From: Alkaliphilus oremlandii OhILAs
GTDB lineage: Bacteria > Bacillota > Clostridia > Peptostreptococcales > Natronincolaceae
Direction of reading: 5' to 3'
Length of the DNA stretch: 64,000 nucleotides
Assembly (NCBI RefSeq): GCF_000018325.1
Contig: NC_009922.1
Location: 744,001-808,000 of the forward strand
Shown here: positions 9,684 to 17,967 of the stretch, piece after piece
How positions within the stretch are numbered: the stretch's first letter is position 1
Layout: each line of letters starts with the position of its first letter
Notes under the pieces: generated by a model
Told to the model about the DNA's origin: nothing
The model's input: the letters and a program-made list of their open reading frames with translations, nothing else
The model's database searches: none
Translations under genes and position numbers: made by a program

Positions 9684-10574
9684 ATGGCTGTCAGAAACAG
9701 AAGAAAAAGGAAAAAAAATAATCGGTTTAAGGTGATGATGCGCATTAGCATCCTATTGATCATAGCAAGCGCTACTTTTTTATGCTTGACCAAGCTGCCG
9801 AATTATGTTCAAAGGGTAATTGCCGGAAGCATGGTTGAAGAAGCACAAGGGGTAGAAGAAAACAATGGGTCCAATGAAGTCAATAACCAGGAGCTCGATA
9901 CGTCAGAAGACAATAAAGCCACTGGAGTGGATAATAATCCCAAGGGTTCAGAAAATAAAAAGGATAATGAAGCAGTTCAACATGATGAAAAAATACTTGT
10001 AGAAAATACAAACGATATCTTGGTTGTAGTAAACAAAAAGAGACATGTAGCTTCTGATTATAAACCGGAGGATTTAGTTGTGCCTAATGTTAAGTTTTCT
10101 TTTTCAGGAGAGCATGAGAAAAAATACATGAGGCAGGAAGCGGCTACTTCTCTAGAGAAGCTATTTGAACAAGCCAAGGAAGAGGAGATTCATCTATTTG
10201 CAGTTTCCGGATATAGATCCTACAGTACTCAGGAGCGTGTGTTTAATGGCTTTGTGAATCAGTATGGGGAAGAAAAAGCCAATAAATTCAGCGCTAGACC
10301 GGGAGAAAGCGAACATCATACAGGACTTGCTATGGATGTATCCAGTCAGAGTGCAGAGTTTCGTTTATTAGAATCCTTTGGAGATATGCCAGAGGGAAAA
10401 TGGCTCAAAGAGAATGCCCACAAGTTTGGGTTCATTATCCGATATTTAAAGGAAAAAACCGACATCACAGGATATACCTATGAACCTTGGCATATTCGAT
10501 ATGTGGGAAAAGCGGTAGCAGAAGAAATATATAATGCAGGGATTACATTAGAAGAATATTTAGGGCTAGAGTAA
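9684..10574 (+). CDS. D-alanyl-D-alanine carboxypeptidase, VanY/peptidase M15B family
   Basis: Membrane-anchored peptidoglycan peptidase trimming the terminal D-Ala. 296 residues: a very basic N-terminus, one membrane segment near residues 19-37, a Glu/Asn/Lys-rich stalk to about residue 120, then the M15B domain. Zinc and catalytic motifs are intact: SGYRSYSTQ near 173, SEHHTGLAMD near 207-216 (zinc His and Asp) and EPWHIRYVG near 266 (catalytic Glu-x-x-His). The acidic linker puts the enzyme in the wall space. Nothing nearby suggests a vancomycin-resistance cluster, so a housekeeping wall-trimming role is more likely. Confidence 0.92.
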   Translation: MAVRNRRKRKKNNRFKVMMRISILLIIASATFLCLTKLPNYVQRVIAGSMVEEAQGVEENNGSNEVNNQELDTSEDNKATGVDNNPKGSENKKDNEAVQHDEKILVENTNDILVVVNKKRHVASDYKPEDLVVPNVKFSFSGEHEKKYMRQEAATSLEKLFEQAKEEEIHLFAVSGYRSYSTQERVFNGFVNQYGEEKANKFSARPGESEHHTGLAMDVSSQSAEFRLLESFGDMPEGKWLKENAHKFGFIIRYLKEKTDITGYTYEPWHIRYVGKAVAEEIYNAGITLEEYLGLE

Positions 10575-10598
10575 ATAGGGCATTTCGCCCTATTTTTG
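10573..10598 (+). terminator. Intrinsic terminator after carboxypeptidase gene
   Basis: AAATAGGGC and GCCCTATTTTT around a five-base loop; the stop codon lies at its left edge. Confidence 0.8.
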
Positions 10599-10659
10599 TT
10601 TTAAGATGAACTTTTATGTATATACTATTTATGAAAGAATGGACAGGAGGCGGTAAAAA

Positions 10660-10971
10660 ATGAATTACTTTGGTATTTTACATGGATTTATTGCTTTTGT
10701 ATTAATTGGAGCATTTCACCCCCTTGTAATCAAAGGAGAATATTATTTAGGAAGAAAATGCATTCGTATATTTTTAGCCACTGGTGTTGTAGCATTGTTT
10801 GGTTCCATGGTCACAAAGCACATGACACTGTCAACTTTTTTGGGAATACTATCCTTTTGTTGTTTTTGGAGTATTAAAGAAGTTATAGAACAAGAACAGC
10901 GAGTTCGAGAAGGAAGGTTCCCGAAAAATCCAAAGAGAATGGAGAAGGAACAGCAGAATGTAAAAAACTAG
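10660..10971 (+). CDS. DUF4491 family small membrane protein
   Basis: 103 residues with three hydrophobic segments and a basic C-terminal tail. The start MNYFGILHGFIAFVLIGAFHP, with HPLVIKGEYY just after and CFWSIKEVIEQEQRVREGRF at the end, matches the DUF4491 family of uncharacterised Firmicutes proteins. GGAGGCGG precedes ATG 10660. It stands alone between terminators; no functional hint from neighbours. Confidence 0.8.
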   Translation: MNYFGILHGFIAFVLIGAFHPLVIKGEYYLGRKCIRIFLATGVVALFGSMVTKHMTLSTFLGILSFCCFWSIKEVIEQEQRVREGRFPKNPKRMEKEQQNVKN

Positions 10972-11085
10972 ACCCTCAATAGAAGAATCCTCTTTATGAT
11001 AATGCCTTTACAATAGATCCGTTGTGGAACCCTATTTGAATAAAAAGTTGCATATTGGATCTCGTTCAGTTATAGTATATAATAA

Positions 11086-11100
11086 TGATAATCAATATTA
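11086..11100 (+). promoter_or_regulatory. Fur-box-like site before the AraC-type regulator
   Basis: TGATAATCAATATTA matches 12 of the 14 defined positions of the 7-1-7 Fur motif (TGATAAT-N-ATTATCA) and the surrounding 19 bases match 16 of 19 of the classical Fur box. It lies 26 bases before ATG 11126. Expected effect: repression when iron is plentiful. Confidence 0.7.
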
Positions 11101-11125
11101 ACTATCTAGAATAGGGGATATAAGA

Positions 11126-12142
11126 ATGGGGGAAAACAGAAATATAAACGAAGTTTACTTTAAGATCATGGAGAAAAAATTTTTTACACGGATGCTAACG
11201 AAGCCGACGTATATTGAGTACAAAGTAAATGATGATTTAGGCAGTGGTGTGATCAAAAGAATCATATTAAATAAAGGCCTAGAATTTTGTTTGTGTAAAA
11301 ACAATGATTTTTGCAGAGAACTTCTAAATTCAGAATTAGATGAAAAACGCTTTATTGAAATTACTTACTGTATAGATGGAGAAGCAAGAATAAAACTCGA
11401 TGCCGAAAATCAATGGATTCACATAAAAAAGGGAGATTTGATGTTTTATAGAAATCATGATTTATCTCAGAATGCACGCTTCCACATAAAATTAAACAAT
11501 TATTCAGGTATTGTAATCGGGTTGGATGGTGACGAACTTAAAAAGCTTTTCTTCCCAGAGTGTGGAGCCTGTATGCTAAAAGAGTGGGACAAATCCATAG
11601 CGTCTATATTTAAAGGAGATACTTCTTTTAAAATTAAAGCCCCTCCTAGCATCGAGTGGGATATGCAGGACCTACTTAAGTATAATTATAACTTTAAAGA
11701 GGTCACAAGTTTACTCCTATGTCAAAGTAAGCTCATAGAAATCATATCGAAGAGTATAAATTATGGTCTTATAAAAAGAAAAGAGATCAATTTAACACAA
11801 TCAGATAAAGAAAATATATATAAGGCAAAGGATATATTAGTAAAGAATATTGAGCATCCTCCGACTATCGAAGAATTATCAGAAATGTGTAATATAAATT
11901 CTTATAAATTAAAGAAGGGATTTAAAGAATTATTTAATAATACGCCCTACGGTTATTTAAGAGAAATGAGACTGTATAAAGGAAAATATTTAATAGAGAA
12001 TACGGAGAATAGCATTTTAGAAATAGCAAATGACGTAGGATATACGAATCCTAGTAAATTTTCAGAGGCATTTAAGCTTAAATTTAATATAACGCCCAGT
12101 GAATGTAGAAAAGTTAATAGAAATATTGAAAGTCATAAGTAA
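11126..12142 (+). CDS. AraC-family transcriptional regulator of an iron (siderophore-type) locus
   Basis: 338 residues. The C-terminal ~95 residues form the double helix-turn-helix of AraC/XylS proteins (IEELSEMCNINSYKLKKGF, then ILEIANDVGYTNPSKFSEAF and FNITPSECRK). The N-terminal part is not a sugar-binding arm I can name; it resembles the PchR/YbtA class, which sense ferric siderophores and activate uptake genes. A Fur-box-like site stands in front, and the ABC pair downstream resembles YbtP/YbtQ, supporting a siderophore-responsive activator. The siderophore is unknown and no biosynthesis genes are in the window. Confidence 0.85.
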   Translation: MGENRNINEVYFKIMEKKFFTRMLTKPTYIEYKVNDDLGSGVIKRIILNKGLEFCLCKNNDFCRELLNSELDEKRFIEITYCIDGEARIKLDAENQWIHIKKGDLMFYRNHDLSQNARFHIKLNNYSGIVIGLDGDELKKLFFPECGACMLKEWDKSIASIFKGDTSFKIKAPPSIEWDMQDLLKYNYNFKEVTSLLLCQSKLIEIISKSINYGLIKRKEINLTQSDKENIYKAKDILVKNIEHPPTIEELSEMCNINSYKLKKGFKELFNNTPYGYLREMRLYKGKYLIENTENSILEIANDVGYTNPSKFSEAFKLKFNITPSECRKVNRNIESHK

Positions 12143-12168
12143 TAGAAAATATTATTTATGGCTTTTTT
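12132..12168 (+). terminator. Intrinsic terminator overlapping the end of the AraC-type gene
   Basis: Arms GTCATAAGTAATA and TATTATTTATGGC (one G-T pair region) around GAAAA, followed by TTTTTT. The stop codon TAA is inside the left arm. Confidence 0.75.
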
Positions 12169-12183
12169 GTATAGGAGCATTTG

Positions 12184-12220
12184 TTTTTAGGAGTAGAAAT
12201 AATACTCTGGTGAGTTGATA
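12184..12220 (+). promoter_or_regulatory. Candidate AraC-regulator operator, copy 1
   Basis: A 37-base segment identical at 30 of 37 positions to 12716-12752. It includes TTTTTAGGAGTA and ends in GAGTTGATA, running into the next Fur-box-like site. An inner palindrome GAGTA...TACTC is visible. Conservation before both the broken MATE gene and the ABC pair suggests a binding site of the local AraC-type protein; this is inference. Confidence 0.5.
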
Positions 12221-12230
12221 GCTATTATCA
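12216..12230 (+). promoter_or_regulatory. Fur-box-like site before the MATE remnant
   Basis: TGATAGCTATTATCA matches 12 of 14 defined positions of the 7-1-7 Fur motif. It is 150 bases before the MATE start, enough room for a promoter and leader. Confidence 0.65.
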
Positions 12231-12383
12231 ATAAGGATGCAATTTATATACAATTAAGCTTAATTAGAAAGAACTTTAAAATAGCGTTTCAATTGAAATG
12301 CTCTAAATATCATCCGATCAATAGCCATCTCTATAAAGAAAGAGTGGCGTAGTAGTAAATTATAATCATAAGGAGGAGTTAAT

Positions 12384-12673
12384 TTGAGTGGATCTACAAG
12401 AAATTCAAAAGAAGATCAAAAACAATTTATTTTATCCAATAATATGTGGAAGGTTATGTTTGAATTATCATGGCCAGCAGTGATCGCTATTTTAGAATTA
12501 CAATTTTAGGTTCTTTTTTCTGGATGTATGGCCTAGCTGGAAATATGATTGTACGAGCGGAAGGAAAAATGAAGTCAGTAGCAATCATGATGGGAATCGG
12601 TTTAGCTGTGAACATTATTGTGAATTATATTTTAATTGCGTTTCTGAAAATTACACGATGTTGTTTACATTGA
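12384..12673 (+). pseudogene. MATE-family efflux transporter remnant, internally deleted and truncated
   Basis: AAGGAGGAG at 12370-12378 precedes a TTG start at 12384. The frame reads a typical MATE N-terminus (NMWKVMFELSWPAVIA) and stops at 12509. A second frame, open from 12470, continues with a mid-protein MATE piece (LGSFFWMYGLAGNMIVRAEGKMKS, then MMGIGLAVNIIVNYILIAF) and runs into unrelated codons at 12655-12673. An intact MATE protein has about 450 residues and 12 membrane segments, so most of the protein has been lost by an internal deletion and a C-terminal truncation. The promoter region with its Fur-like site is still recognisable. Related iron loci pair MATE or MFS exporters with such ABC pairs. 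Confidence 0.8.
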
Positions 12674-12715
12674 TCTGAAATTAATTGAAATTAAAATAAT
12701 TTTTCAGCCAATCTA

Positions 12716-12752
12716 TTTTTAGGAGTAAAAATACTACTTCTTGGAGTTGATA
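12716..12752 (+). promoter_or_regulatory. Candidate AraC-regulator operator, copy 2
   Basis: Second copy of the 37-base segment (30 of 37 identical to 12184-12220), here directly in front of the ABC transporter pair and abutting a Fur-box-like site. Confidence 0.5.
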
Positions 12753-12762
12753 ATCATTTTCA
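12748..12762 (+). promoter_or_regulatory. Fur-box-like site before the ABC transporter pair
   Basis: TGATAATCATTTTCA matches 13 of 14 defined positions of the 7-1-7 Fur motif, the best of the three in this locus; 38 bases before ATG 12800. Confidence 0.72.
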
Positions 12763-12799
12763 ATAAATATACTATAGGCTATAGAAAGGAGTTGGAGCG

Positions 12800-14551
12800 A
12801 TGAAAAAGGAATCAAATTTAAGCTATTTATTATATTTAGCTGGAGGTGAAAAAAAGAAATTATTTTTAGCTGTGATTTTAAGTGTAATAAGTTCTATATT
12901 GTCTTTTGCACCTTTTCTGATCATATATAAAATTATAATGATTCTATTTGAAGGGAATGTGGTTTATCGGGAAATCGTAAATCTAGCAATATTAGTATCC
13001 GCTATTATCATGGTAAGGATCCTGTTTTTTGTGGCGTCGGGTGCATTTTCTCATGTTGCTGCTTTTAATATTCTATATGATACAAGAATGAAAATAATAA
13101 AGCATATGGGCAATTTAAATCTAGGTTTCTTTACAAATAAGACCTCAGGAGAGTTAAAAAAGATTATAAATGAAGATATAGAGAAGATGGAGAATTTCCT
13201 AGCCCATCATATACCGGACATATCTGCCGCAGTAGTAGCACCATTGATCATGTTCCTATATCTTTTATATTTAAATTACAAGATGGCATTGGTTCTTTTA
13301 ATACCAGTAATCATAGGCGTAATGATTCAGCGTGTGCTGTTTAAAAATTTTAAAAAAAGAATGCAGCATTATTTCAACTTACTGGAAAATATGAATGCAA
13401 CCATCGTTCAATTTATTCAAGGGATCTCTGTAATGAAAGCGTTCAATGTATCTTCCTTATCTTTTCAAAAGTATAGACAATCTATAGAAGAGTATGCGGA
13501 TTATTGGAAGGAAATAACTGAAACAAACTCACAACCGCATTCGATTTTTATAGTGATTATGGATTCGGGATTACTATTCACCATACCCTTAGGAGGATAT
13601 TTCTATATCAATAATGGTATGGATCTAGGAACATATCTTCTATTCATCGTCATCAGTATGGGATTCTTTAATTCATTTAAAATCTTATTAGAATTAGGTG
13701 GAAACTTTTCTATGATATTTGAGGGCGTAAGTAGAGTTAAAAATATTTTAGATATCCCCAAGCAAGAAGCTGGTCGTTACACTTTATCTAATGATGGAAG
13801 CTACGATATAGAAATAAGAAATGTTTCGTTTAGATATGAGGACAAGAATGTGTTAAACAAGATCAATACGACCTTAAAAAAGGGAACGATTAATGCTTTT
13901 GTAGGTGCATCCGGTGCAGGAAAAACCACTTTAGCCCAGCTCATAGGAAGGTTTTGGGATGTAAGTGAGGGGGAAATATTAATCGATGATAAAAATATAA
14001 AAGATATAGCCATGGAAAGTCTAATGGACTCTTTGGCATTTGTATTTCAAGATATATTTATGCTGGAGGATACCTTATATGAGAATATTCGGATGGGAAA
14101 TGAACATGCAACCTACGAAGACGTAATAGAGGCTGCCAAGAAGGCACAGATCCATGAGTTCATATCCACCTTACCGAACGGGTATAAAACCAAGATGGGG
14201 GAAAGTGGTATAAAGCTTAGTGGTGGAGAAAAACAAAGAGTATCCATTGCAAGGGCAATATTAAAAGATGCGCCCATTATTATATTTGATGAAGCTACCT
14301 CTTATGCAGATATAGAAAACGAGAGAAAAATACAATTAGCTCTTGAAAATATGTTCAAGGGGAAAACAACCATTATGATAGCCCATCGACTTCATACCAT
14401 AAAAAATGTAGATAAAATAGTGGTTTTTGATCAGGGTGAGATCAAAGAAGAGGGGACCCATGAGGAACTATTGAATAGAAATGGACGCTACAGGGATATG
14501 TGGGAAGCTTATATAGAAAATGAAAGCTTAGCTGTAAAGGGAGGTGCCTAG
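12800..14551 (+). CDS. ABC transporter, fused permease-ATPase, YbtP/IrtA-like half (iron-siderophore type)
   Basis: 583 residues: an ABC type I exporter-fold membrane domain of six helices (to about residue 310), then the ATPase. Walker A GASGAGKTT near residue 369, signature LSGGEKQRVSIARA, Walker B IIIFDEATS near 493. The residues after Walker B read SYADIENE instead of the usual SALD, an altered D-loop. Paired with the next gene as a heterodimer. YbtPQ and IrtAB share this fold but import ferric siderophores; the Fur-like site and PchR/YbtA-like regulator upstream favour that reading. A drug exporter cannot be excluded. AAAGGAG precedes ATG 12800. Confidence 0.88.
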   Translation: MKKESNLSYLLYLAGGEKKKLFLAVILSVISSILSFAPFLIIYKIIMILFEGNVVYREIVNLAILVSAIIMVRILFFVASGAFSHVAAFNILYDTRMKIIKHMGNLNLGFFTNKTSGELKKIINEDIEKMENFLAHHIPDISAAVVAPLIMFLYLLYLNYKMALVLLIPVIIGVMIQRVLFKNFKKRMQHYFNLLENMNATIVQFIQGISVMKAFNVSSLSFQKYRQSIEEYADYWKEITETNSQPHSIFIVIMDSGLLFTIPLGGYFYINNGMDLGTYLLFIVISMGFFNSFKILLELGGNFSMIFEGVSRVKNILDIPKQEAGRYTLSNDGSYDIEIRNVSFRYEDKNVLNKINTTLKKGTINAFVGASGAGKTTLAQLIGRFWDVSEGEILIDDKNIKDIAMESLMDSLAFVFQDIFMLEDTLYENIRMGNEHATYEDVIEAAKKAQIHEFISTLPNGYKTKMGESGIKLSGGEKQRVSIARAILKDAPIIIFDEATSYADIENERKIQLALENMFKGKTTIMIAHRLHTIKNVDKIVVFDQGEIKEEGTHEELLNRNGRYRDMWEAYIENESLAVKGGA

Positions 14552-14552
14552 G

Positions 14553-16277
14553 ATGATCCTTATGATAAAAAGTGTAATCGGAGAGGATATAAAAAAATTA
14601 AAATTACCAGTACTCCTTATGTTTTTGGATAGCATCGGACATATGGCTTTTATCGGCGTTCTTTATAATGTACTGATGGATATCAATAAAGACTCTTTTA
14701 GTATGGATAAACTTAAGACATATACGGTTATTCTAATCATTGCTTTTATATTTAGATGCACAATGATTAGTATGGGATATAAATTGAATCATCTTCGAGG
14801 CTCCGATATGATAAAGGACATGAGGGTAAGTTTGGGAGATCATATAAGAAACTTAAATTTAGGATATTTCAATAAAAATAGCATCGGTGATTTGATGAAT
14901 ATATTAACAACAGATGTAACAGACTTTGAAAGAATTATAACCCATAGCTTAGGAGATATTGTAAAAGCAGCCGTATTAATACCCTATATCACCATCATGT
15001 CATTTTTTATAGACCCTAGAATTGCTTTAGCACAGCTGATTACCATCATCATAGGAATCCCAATTTTAATAGTAAGTGGTAAGATGGCACAGAAATTTGG
15101 GTTAAGAAAAAGAGCTGTATTAAGTGATGTAATCTCCCGAGTCATTGAATATATCAATGGCGTAAAAGTCTTCAAAGCATATAATCAAACGGGAGATAAA
15201 TTTAAAAGATTGGAAGATTCTTTTAGGAGATTTAAAAAAGAAAGTATAATGATCGAACTTTCAATATCGCCTTTTGTTCTAGTATTTCAAATATTAGCAG
15301 ATTTAATATTGCCAATCGTTTTATTGACAGGTACGTATGCGCTTTTAGGCGGTAATATAGATGAGAAGACTTTAATTACATTCCTAATTATAAGTCTTTC
15401 ATTAACCAATGTATTAAAAGCATTGTCGACCCAATATCCAGAATATAGAGTACTCAAACTTGCTGCTGAAAAAATAAAAGCAACCTATGCAAGAAAGCCT
15501 TTAGAATATATTCGAGATCATGTAGAATTCGAAAATTTTGATATAGAATTTAAAGATGTTTCATTTGCATATGAAAAGGAGAAGGCGGTACTAAGCAATA
15601 TAAGCTTTAAAACAAAAGATGGAACTACAACGGCGTTGGTAGGACCTTCTGGTTCTGGAAAAACCACAATAACCAGTCTTATTGCTAGGTTCTGGGATCA
15701 TGATAGAGGATTGATCACAATCGGAGGAAGGAATATATCTGAAATCAGTCCAGACTATTTACTTAGTCATATGAGTGTTGTGTTTCAAGAGGTATACCTT
15801 TTAAATGATACTATATATAACAATATAAAGCTGGGTAGACCCGATGCTAGTCATGAGGATGTGATAAGGGCAGCGAAACTTGCCAATTGCCACGACTTCA
15901 TAAACAACTTGAAAGATCAGTATGATACCATGGTGGGAGAGGGAGGGTCCACATTGTCGGGGGGAGAGAAGCAGAGGATATCCATCGCTAGGGCCATTTT
16001 AAAGGATGCGCCCATCATACTTTTAGACGAAGCGACGGCATCGCTCGATGCAGATAATGAGATAGAAATCCAGAAATCCCTGGGAAAATTAACAGAGAGG
16101 AAAACCGTAATTGTAATTGCCCATAAGTTAAATACAATCGTAAATTCGGATCAGATCATTGTATTGAATGATGGAAAGATTGAAGAAATTGGAACCCATG
16201 AGCAACTGCTAAAAAATAAAAAACGGTATTTCAATATGTATAAGGAGCAGGAAGAAGCGAAGGGCTGGATTATTTAA
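14553..16277 (+). CDS. ABC transporter, fused permease-ATPase, YbtQ/IrtB-like half
   Basis: Partner of the preceding gene, 574 residues from ATG 14553 (AAGGGAGG at 14537-14543; a GTG at 14544 would overlap the upstream stop and add three residues). Six-helix exporter-fold domain, then ATPase with Walker A GPSGSGKTT near 366, signature LSGGEKQRISIARA and Walker B IILLDEATASLDADNE. This half has a normal D-loop (SLD), unlike its partner, so the two ATP sites may be unequal, as in many heterodimeric ABC transporters. Adjacent start and stop imply co-translation. Probably imports a ferric siderophore across the membrane. Confidence 0.88.
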   Translation: MILMIKSVIGEDIKKLKLPVLLMFLDSIGHMAFIGVLYNVLMDINKDSFSMDKLKTYTVILIIAFIFRCTMISMGYKLNHLRGSDMIKDMRVSLGDHIRNLNLGYFNKNSIGDLMNILTTDVTDFERIITHSLGDIVKAAVLIPYITIMSFFIDPRIALAQLITIIIGIPILIVSGKMAQKFGLRKRAVLSDVISRVIEYINGVKVFKAYNQTGDKFKRLEDSFRRFKKESIMIELSISPFVLVFQILADLILPIVLLTGTYALLGGNIDEKTLITFLIISLSLTNVLKALSTQYPEYRVLKLAAEKIKATYARKPLEYIRDHVEFENFDIEFKDVSFAYEKEKAVLSNISFKTKDGTTTALVGPSGSGKTTITSLIARFWDHDRGLITIGGRNISEISPDYLLSHMSVVFQEVYLLNDTIYNNIKLGRPDASHEDVIRAAKLANCHDFINNLKDQYDTMVGEGGSTLSGGEKQRISIARAILKDAPIILLDEATASLDADNEIEIQKSLGKLTERKTVIVIAHKLNTIVNSDQIIVLNDGKIEEIGTHEQLLKNKKRYFNMYKEQEEAKGWII

Positions 16278-16284
16278 TAATAGG

Positions 16285-16337
16285 AAAATGCACCGCCAAA
16301 CGTTAGATTTTCCATCTAGCAATGGGGTGCATTTTTT
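16285..16337. terminator. Shared hairpin between convergent ABC pair and GGDEF gene
   Basis: Outer arms AAAATGCACC and GGTGCATTTT with an inner TAGAT...ATCTA stem; T run on the plus side, A run giving T on the minus side, so it can stop both convergent units. Confidence 0.75.
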
Positions 16338-17247
16338 AGAAGTTTTTCTTATTGGATGGAATATTGGCATAAAATGCAGAACTACATCCTAGTGTTTTTT
16401 TAGCTTCATACATTGCAGTATCTGCCTGATAGATTAAAGAATCTCTATTCTTTGCTTCCGAAAGCAAACAGATGCCAATACTGATACTGATTTGAATGTG
16501 ATTGTCCTCAAGAATTGTGGGGGATTTAAATACATCGAAAATTCGATTGACAACGGAAAGAACATCACGATGACCTTTAATCTTTCTAAGTATAATGACA
16601 AACTCATCGCCACCAAATCTACCAACGGAATCATAGGGTCTCAATAATCCCTGAACGGTGCTTGCTACGTATTGAAGAACTTTATCTCCCGTAGGATGAC
16701 CAAAGGTATCGTTGATCATCTTAAATTTATCTAAATCAAATATTAAGAAAGCCAGGTTCTCCTGATCAAATTCAGCTTCTTTAATAGCGTCATCCAATTG
16801 GGAAATAATATTGGCTCTATTGGGTATATTCGTTAGGGGGTCATATTTAGCCAAATAAACGATTTTATCCTCAATTTTCTTTCGATCTGTAATGTCACGA
16901 ATAATATGGATTCTGATGCGATGGTTATTAAATTCTATAGTCCTAGAGCTAACCTCCACGGGAAATGCAGTACCATGTTTACTTACATGGGTGCATTCAA
17001 ACAAGAGGCCACCAGATTCTGACAATGTCATTTGATCCTCATAATCATATTTTGTGGTAAAGTGTCTTAAATCCCGTATGTTCATAGAAAGAAGCTCTTC
17101 ATAAGTATATCCATACTTTTCTACAGCCATTTTATTGGCAGCCAGTATATTTCCTTCTTCAGACAAATACAGGATAATATCGTATGCGTTATCAAAGGTA
17201 GCTCTATAAATCTTTAATAAATCATCATTATTAAGGTCTTGCAGCAT
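16336..17247 (-). CDS. PAS-GGDEF protein, probable diguanylate cyclase
   Basis: 303 residues: a PAS domain (about 10-125, ending in the PAC-like RDITDRKKIEDK) and a GGDEF domain (about 130-295). Catalytic loop RFGGDEF is intact at 210-216, with FDLDKFK and NDTFGHPTGD before it. An allosteric inhibition site RPYD (203-206) stands five residues before GGDEF, as in product-inhibited cyclases. No membrane segment, so a soluble sensor making c-di-GMP, with an unknown PAS ligand. Its neighbour on the same strand is a ferritin-like protein, which may suggest redox or oxygen sensing, but that is weak evidence. Confidence 0.92.
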   Translation of the reverse strand: MLQDLNNDDLLKIYRATFDNAYDIILYLSEEGNILAANKMAVEKYGYTYEELLSMNIRDLRHFTTKYDYEDQMTLSESGGLLFECTHVSKHGTAFPVEVSSRTIEFNNHRIRIHIIRDITDRKKIEDKIVYLAKYDPLTNIPNRANIISQLDDAIKEAEFDQENLAFLIFDLDKFKMINDTFGHPTGDKVLQYVASTVQGLLRPYDSVGRFGGDEFVIILRKIKGHRDVLSVVNRIFDVFKSPTILEDNHIQISISIGICLLSEAKNRDSLIYQADTAMYEAKKTLGCSSAFYANIPSNKKNF

Positions 17248-17297
17248 ATTGAATCCCCCTCAATTGTAGGCATAGGAAACCTATTGGATGCGACTAC

Positions 17298-17789
17298 TTA
17301 AAACGGTGCAAACTCTTGCTCATTCCACCAATCTTGTTTATAAAGATTATATTGTTCAGTAAATTGATTTAGATGTACCTTTTCCCATTGAATTAAAATA
17401 TCGTAGAATTTTTTTGCTTCTTCATAGTTTGTGTTTGCTTTTGCCTCTTCATAAAAATCGATAGAAGCCTTTTCCATTTGTATGCCGATGCCAAATACAG
17501 ACATAGCAAGACTTGTATATTGACGATCCAGCTTCTTCCAATCAAAGATATTAGGAGAAGGTGGATTCTCTAAGAAAGAAAGCTTAAAATCATCCCCTGG
17601 ATTATTTTTCACCTTGTTAAAAAGCTCTTTCAAATACTCTGCATGCTTTAGTTCTTCATTGGCTAATTCTTTGAAAGCTTCTTTGCTTTCACTGGTGCCT
17701 GCCTGTTGTGCCGCCATGTTGTAAAACTCATAGCCCTCAATTTCATTCAAAATCGCTTGTTTAATGATGGTCAATTCTTTTTCATTCAT
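17298..17789 (-). CDS. Ferritin-like (rubrerythrin-type) diiron protein without rubredoxin domain
   Basis: 163 residues, all helical in appearance, with the ferritin-like diiron pattern: ILNEIEGYEFYN, then EELKHAEYL (ExxH), MEKASIDFYEEA, and WEKVHLNQF (second ExxH). The C-terminal rubredoxin domain of classical rubrerythrin, with its CxxC pairs, is absent. Family members handle peroxide or iron in anaerobes; exact role unknown. GGGAGTTTT-type ribosome site precedes ATG 17789. About 50 bases upstream of the GGDEF gene on the same strand, so possibly one operon. Confidence 0.87.
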   Translation of the reverse strand: MNEKELTIIKQAILNEIEGYEFYNMAAQQAGTSESKEAFKELANEELKHAEYLKELFNKVKNNPGDDFKLSFLENPPSPNIFDWKKLDRQYTSLAMSVFGIGIQMEKASIDFYEEAKANTNYEEAKKFYDILIQWEKVHLNQFTEQYNLYKQDWWNEQEFAPF

Positions 17790-17967
17790 TTTAAAAACTC
17801 CCTTCTGAAAATCATAATAATAAAGTATAAAGGATGTATACCCATAATTTATATAAAAAAATCAAAAATAATACATATTTTGCAGATTAGTTAAAGAATA
17901 CGGTAGAAGTATTGCTAAAAGTATTGTTATAATAAATAAGATAACTTGTATTTTAGGAGGACTGAGA

